Below, one piece after another: positions 23,039 through 26,349 of a DNA stretch of 26,349 bases. The translations under genes and the position numbers were made by a program. Numbering within the stretch: the first letter of the stretch is position 1; each line of letters opens with the position of its first letter. The DNA comes from Lachnospiraceae bacterium (lineage in GTDB: Bacteria; Bacillota; Clostridia; Lachnospirales; Lachnospiraceae), in contig SFNX01000022.1 of the NCBI GenBank assembly GCA_004552595.1, forward strand, positions 1 through 26,349, given 5' to 3'. The notes below the pieces were generated by a model. The model ran no database searches. It worked only from the letters and a program-made list of their open reading frames with translations, and was not told the DNA's origin.

Positions 23039-24337
23039 TTGAATTTATATAAATATGACGCCGTAAAACAAAAGACATATTTTAAGCGACTCGGAAAGGT
23101 TGTCAACGTTGTCGGACTAACTATTGAGAGCAACGGACCGGATGCTAAACTTGACGATTTGTGCCGTATTATCGTTGATAAGGACGAGAACAGATTTATC
23201 ATGGCTGAGGTTATCGGCTTTAAGGACGGGAAAACGCTCCTTATGCCTTTTGAAACTACCGAGGGAATCGGCTCGGGCTGTATTGTCGAGAATATGGGAT
23301 ACCCACTTTCTGTATCTGTCGGGGAGGACATGCTTGGTCTTACTTTAGACGGACTTGGAAGACCGATTGATGGAAGTGAGTATATCGGAACAGATACATA
23401 TAGAATTGATGCTCCTTCACCGGATCCGCTTTCAAGAGAGATTATCACTGAACCGCTTCCGCTTGGTGTAAAGGCGGTTGACGGATTGATAACCCTCGGG
23501 AAAGGCCAGCGTATCGGTATTTTTGCGGGATCGGGAGTTGGAAAGTCGACATTACTTGGAATGTTCGCAAGAAATACCAAGGCTGATATTAACGTAATCG
23601 CGCTAATCGGCGAGAGAGGTCGAGAGGTTAGAGAATTCATAGAAAGAGACCTGGGCGAAGAAGGAATGAAGCGTTCGGTTTTAGTAGTTGCTACGTCGGA
23701 TAAGCCGGCACTTGTCAGAAGAAAAGCTGCGCAGACGGCAACGGCAATCGCCGAATACTTCAGAGATCAGGGTAATGACGTTCTTCTTATGATGGACTCG
23801 TTAACGCGATTTTCAATGGCGCAAAGAGAAATCGGACTGGCGTCGGGGGAGCCGCCTGTAACAAGAGGATATCCGCCAAGCGTTTATGCTGAGATGCCAA
23901 AGCTTCTTGAGAGAGCCGGCAACAGCGATAAAGGCTCAATCACAGGACTCTATACAGTGCTTGTTGACGGTGATGATTTTAACGAGCCTATCACAGATAC
24001 GGCAAGATCGATTCTTGACGGACATATAATGCTTGACAGAAAGCTCGGACATAAAAATCATTATCCGGCGATTGATGTATTGCAGTCGATAAGCAGATGC
24101 ATGTCGCAGATTGCAACGAGTGAGCACAAAGCAGCGGCAGGAAAGCTTAAAAACGTTCTTGCAACATACAATGAAGCAGAGGATTTGATTAATATCGGCG
24201 CATACAAGTCAGGCGCTAATAAGAATATTGATTATGCTATCGAGAAAATAGATGCAATTAACGAGTTCCTTTGCCAGGATGTTGATTCCAAATATTCATT
24301 CGACGAAGAACTTGATATGTTAAAGGGACTATTCTAA
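23039..24337 (+). CDS. fliI: flagellum-specific export ATPase FliI
   Basis: 432 aa, normal for FliI, the F1-beta-like hexameric ATPase that powers substrate unfolding at the flagellar type III export gate. Walker A is AGSGVGKST (163-171), the Walker B aspartate is D253 (LLMMDSLTRFSMAQREIGLASGEPPVTRGYPPSVYAEMPKLLER), and LIGERGREVREFIE is the conserved segment of the T3SS/F-type ATPase family. Start TTG 23039: no in-frame ATG precedes the conserved N-terminus (YFKRLGKVVNVVGLTIESNGP), and AGGAG lies upstream. Stop TAA is directly followed by the TTG of fliJ. Confidence 0.96.
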   Translation: MNLYKYDAVKQKTYFKRLGKVVNVVGLTIESNGPDAKLDDLCRIIVDKDENRFIMAEVIGFKDGKTLLMPFETTEGIGSGCIVENMGYPLSVSVGEDMLGLTLDGLGRPIDGSEYIGTDTYRIDAPSPDPLSREIITEPLPLGVKAVDGLITLGKGQRIGIFAGSGVGKSTLLGMFARNTKADINVIALIGERGREVREFIERDLGEEGMKRSVLVVATSDKPALVRRKAAQTATAIAEYFRDQGNDVLLMMDSLTRFSMAQREIGLASGEPPVTRGYPPSVYAEMPKLLERAGNSDKGSITGLYTVLVDGDDFNEPITDTARSILDGHIMLDRKLGHKNHYPAIDVLQSISRCMSQIATSEHKAAAGKLKNVLATYNEAEDLINIGAYKSGANKNIDYAIEKIDAINEFLCQDVDSKYSFDEELDMLKGLF

Positions 24338-24787
24338 TTGGCTAAGTTCAGATACAGGATGCAGAACATCCTTTCCGTAAAAGAGAAGCTTGAAACGCAG
24401 GCAAAAAATGAGTTTTCAATTGCGGCAGCAGCCGTTATGGAAGAAGAGGAAAAGCTCGACAAATTAATTGCCAGACGTGAAGAATACAGAGACCTTTTAA
24501 GAAGGCTTCAGCAGGGTGAACTTGATTTTAAAAGCATTAAAGAGGCAACTGAATCGGTTGATGCCATGAAATACCTTATTGAAGACCAAAGACAGGTGCT
24601 GTCAAAAGCTGAAAAGCTTTTAGAGCTTAAACGTGTTGCATTGGCTGAAGCGGTAAAGGAAGTTAAGACTCACGAAAAGCTTAAAGAAAAAGAGTTCATT
24701 CAATTTATGGCAGATGAGGCATCAAGAGAGAGTAAGGAAATTGATGAGCTTGTAAGTTACCGTTTCGGACAAAAAGAAGAAGAGTAA
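24338..24787 (+). CDS. fliJ: flagellar export chaperone/stalk FliJ
   Basis: 149 aa, almost entirely helical coiled coil (FRYRMQNILSVKEKLETQAKNEFSIAAAAVMEEEEKLDKLIARREEYRDLLRRLQQGEL), the FliJ pattern; FRYRMQNIL-VKE is the usual beginning. FliJ is the central stalk of the FliI hexamer and recycles export chaperones. The start is TTG 24338, immediately after the fliI stop with no gap, and AAAGGGA inside fliI serves as ribosome site. It overlaps nothing downstream; one base separates it from the next ATG. Confidence 0.9.
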   Translation: MAKFRYRMQNILSVKEKLETQAKNEFSIAAAAVMEEEEKLDKLIARREEYRDLLRRLQQGELDFKSIKEATESVDAMKYLIEDQRQVLSKAEKLLELKRVALAEAVKEVKTHEKLKEKEFIQFMADEASRESKEIDELVSYRFGQKEEE

Positions 24788-24788
24788 T

Positions 24789-25634
24789 ATGGCTAAAGAT
24801 GAACTTTTAGAGGAAGAAGAAACTTCCGACAAGAAGAAAAAGAAAAAAGACAAAAAGGGCGAAAAGTTTGATGCAGTTGTTTCTGATTCGGGAACTGCAC
24901 TTTACACTGACGCTGATGAGGAAGAAGAGAGTGGCGGAATACTCTCTGTTCTTGTTGTGATTTTTATTATCATTATATGGCTTGCAATTCTTGCGCTCTT
25001 AGTAAAGCTTGATGTAGGCGGATTTGGTTCGTCTGTTCTAAGACCTGTACTTAAGGATGTTCCGGTTATTAATAAAATATTGCCTGATAACATTGATGAG
25101 GAGCTCGAAGAAGAGCTTGAATTCAGTAATCTTGATGATGCACTTGCTGAAATTGCAAGACTTAGAGAAGAGATTGCAGGGCTTGAAGAAAAAGACAAAT
25201 CCGAGGCTTCATCGGAAGAGGTTGCATCTTTAAAAGAGGAAATAAGACGTCTTCAGACATTTGAGGATTCACAGATTGAATTCCAGAAACTAAAAACAGA
25301 ATTTTACGAAGAGGTAGTCTTCTCAGACCAGGCCCCTTCAGTTGAAGAATATAAAAAATACTACGAAGAGATAGACCCTGATAACGCAGAGTATATCTAT
25401 CGTCAGGTTGTCAAGCAGATTGAGACTGACGCTGAAGTCGACAAATATGTCAAAACATATTCACAAATGAAACCTAAGCAGGCGGCTGCCATCTTTGAAC
25501 AGATGACAGATAACCTTGATTTGGTTGCAAGAATTCTTAAGCAGATGGACACTGATGCAAGGGCGAAAATCCTTGGCGTTATGGATTCGGAAGTTGCATC
25601 TCAGATCACTAAAATTTTAGACCCTGAATACTAA
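24789..25634 (+). CDS. YlxF/MotE-like flagellar membrane protein with coiled coil and MgtE-N-like C-terminus
   Basis: 281 aa. Residues 1-48 are a highly charged cytoplasmic tail (EEEETSDKKKKKKDKKG, then DADEEEE), 50-73 a single membrane segment (ILSVLVVIFIIIIWLAILALLV), about 109-185 a coiled coil (LDDALAEIARLREEIAGLEEKDKSE, VASLKEEIRRLQ), and about 205-281 an MgtE intracellular-N-like domain (YSQMKPKQAAAIFEQMTDNLDLVARILKQMDTDARAKILGVMDSEVASQITKIL). This order and its place between fliJ and fliK match Bacillus YlxF and the MotE family, which chaperone the stator in some bacteria. Its exact role here is inferred. ATG 24789 is one base after the fliJ stop. Confidence 0.85.
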   Translation: MAKDELLEEEETSDKKKKKKDKKGEKFDAVVSDSGTALYTDADEEEESGGILSVLVVIFIIIIWLAILALLVKLDVGGFGSSVLRPVLKDVPVINKILPDNIDEELEEELEFSNLDDALAEIARLREEIAGLEEKDKSEASSEEVASLKEEIRRLQTFEDSQIEFQKLKTEFYEEVVFSDQAPSVEEYKKYYEEIDPDNAEYIYRQVVKQIETDAEVDKYVKTYSQMKPKQAAAIFEQMTDNLDLVARILKQMDTDARAKILGVMDSEVASQITKILDPEY

Positions 25635-25643
25635 AATAGGGGT

Positions 25644-25670
25644 TAAGAAATCACAATAAAAATCCGATAA
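25644..25670 (+). promoter_or_regulatory. sigma-28 (SigD/FliA)-type promoter upstream of fliK
   Basis: TAAG (25644-25647), exactly 15 bases, then TCCGATAA (25663-25670); consensus TAAA-N15-GCCGATAA. It lies 9 bases after the upstream stop codon and points into fliK. Predicted start near 25677. Confidence 0.6.
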
Positions 25671-25678
25671 AATTATTA

Positions 25679-25704
25679 GCTTTAAAATTAGTATTTTTTA
25701 AAGC
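25679..25704 (+). other. 9-bp hairpin at the predicted 5' end of the fliK transcript
   Basis: GCTTTAAAA (25679-25687) pairs perfectly with TTTTAAAGC (25696-25704) around an 8-base loop, starting about two bases after the predicted sigma-28 start site. The following bases (ACGAACC) are not a T-run, so it is not a terminator; a 5'-protecting stem-loop is the simplest reading. Confidence 0.6.
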
Positions 25705-25738
25705 ACGAACCTTGAAAACTGAAGAAAGGAGGAATTCC

Positions 25739-26349
25739 ATGGAGAAGACCACAGGGGCCGTTAATTTATTTAATCAGACGGCAAGTACCGGACTTAACAA
25801 TCTTCCAAATATCGGGAAGAGCGAGCAGTCCACAAAGGAAATAAGCTTTGCCGACACCTTTATGAAAACTAACGAAGTTAATTTTAATAAAGATGTTACA
25901 AGCGATGTTTCAAAAACAAAAACTGTTGTAGCTACTAACGCCGGTTCAAATAAGAACATCAAAACGGCAGAAGCAAGCGGACAGGAAACAGAGTCTCTTG
26001 ATGAAGAAAAGATTAAAGACCTTGCAGAAGAAATCTCAGAGATTACCAATCAAATCGTTGACAAAATCAAAAGTGAATTTGAGGTAACCGATGAGGAAAT
26101 TGAAGAAGCTATGGAAGTGTTAGGAATCACAATTGCTGACCTTACAAAGCCGACCGAATTAAGAAATCTCTTAATGGAGTTGACAGGTACAACCGACAGC
26201 ATTGAACTTCTTACAAATGTCGAGCTTTATGACAGCGTTAAAGAAGTTACAGACTTTGCCTCAAATCTTTTTACAGAGGTTGCAAAGGATTTTAGTTTAA
26301 GCACTGAACAGCTTACAGAGATGATTAATACTGAGAGCTTTGAAGAAGC
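25739..26349 (+). CDS. fliK: flagellar hook-length control protein FliK, 3' end outside window
   Basis: The frame is open from ATG 25739, preceded by AAAGGAGG, to the right edge, so 203 codons are visible and the conserved C-terminal domain is missing. The visible part is Ser/Thr/Asn-rich and probably disordered, then acidic helices (LDEEKIKDLAEEISEITNQIVDKIKSEFEVTDEEIEEAMEVLGITIADLTKPTELRNLLMELTG), which resembles the N-terminal region of clostridial FliK. The assignment rests mainly on position, directly after fliJ and the YlxF-like gene, where Bacillus has fliK. FliK measures hook length and triggers the export switch. It has its own sigma-28-like promoter in addition to the flgB operon promoter. 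Confidence 0.8.
   Translation, partial: MEKTTGAVNLFNQTASTGLNNLPNIGKSEQSTKEISFADTFMKTNEVNFNKDVTSDVSKTKTVVATNAGSNKNIKTAEASGQETESLDEEKIKDLAEEISEITNQIVDKIKSEFEVTDEEIEEAMEVLGITIADLTKPTELRNLLMELTGTTDSIELLTNVELYDSVKEVTDFASNLFTEVAKDFSLSTEQLTEMINTESFEE

Noticed and set aside
23011..23640. 209-codon open frame on the minus strand
   Set aside because: Complete shadow of fliI; Ser/Pro-rich composition typical of reverse-strand reading of a conserved gene.
1..26349. Mobile elements, CRISPR array, tRNA or rRNA
   Set aside because: No transposase or integrase text, no regularly spaced repeats, and no tRNA-like cloverleaf or rRNA sequence was seen on either strand.

Overview
The window looks like chromosome of a motile, low-to-moderate GC member of the Firmicutes, most likely class Clostridia and near Lachnospiraceae. 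The reasons are strong GGAGG-type ribosome binding sites, the gene order dprA-topA-flgB-flgC-fliE-fliF-fliG-fliH-fliI-fliJ-(YlxF-like)-fliK (as in the Bacillus fla/che region), the lepA-hemW pair, and a SerRS with unusual motif-3 wording. The family assignment is inference from protein style, not from a search. I see no mobile element, CRISPR array, tRNA or rRNA.

Region 1 (1-4860, + strand): the 3' part of a putative metal-exporting membrane protein, two small unrecognised proteins, serS, a NYN nuclease with LOTUS/OST-HTH repeats, and a Gfo/Idh/MocA oxidoreductase. It ends at a bidirectional terminator shared with the convergent rpsT. Region 2 (4881-8332): rpsT (-) and lepA-hemW (+) diverge from two back-to-back sigma-A promoters. 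The rpsT leader can form mutually exclusive hairpins, one of which covers the Shine-Dalgarno. Region 3 (8421-12935): a two-gene cyclic-di-GMP-type operon. The first gene encodes a 1137-aa protein with an intact EAL and two degenerate GGDEF domains; the second encodes an HD-GYP-like protein that has lost its HD and GYP motifs. Region 4 (13164-17953): comM-dprA-topA, for DNA uptake/processing and topology.

Region 5 (17954-26349): the start of a large flagellar operon for rod (flgB, flgC, fliE), MS ring (fliF), rotor (fliG), the export ATPase complex (fliH, fliI, fliJ), a YlxF/MotE-like membrane coiled-coil protein, and fliK, cut by the window end. The genes are almost contiguous, and fliH, fliI and fliJ all start with TTG.

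The most interesting part is the 296-base gap between topA and flgB. It carries a near-perfect sigma-28 (SigD/FliA) promoter, then about 95 bases able to form ordered hairpins, then a strong intrinsic terminator. Only after that comes a sigma-A promoter for flgB, with a palindrome over its -35 box. This predicts a sigma-28-dependent structured RNA of about 130 nt, or a terminator-gated leader, at the head of the flagellar operon. A second sigma-28-like promoter, whose transcript would begin in a hairpin, lies just before fliK.
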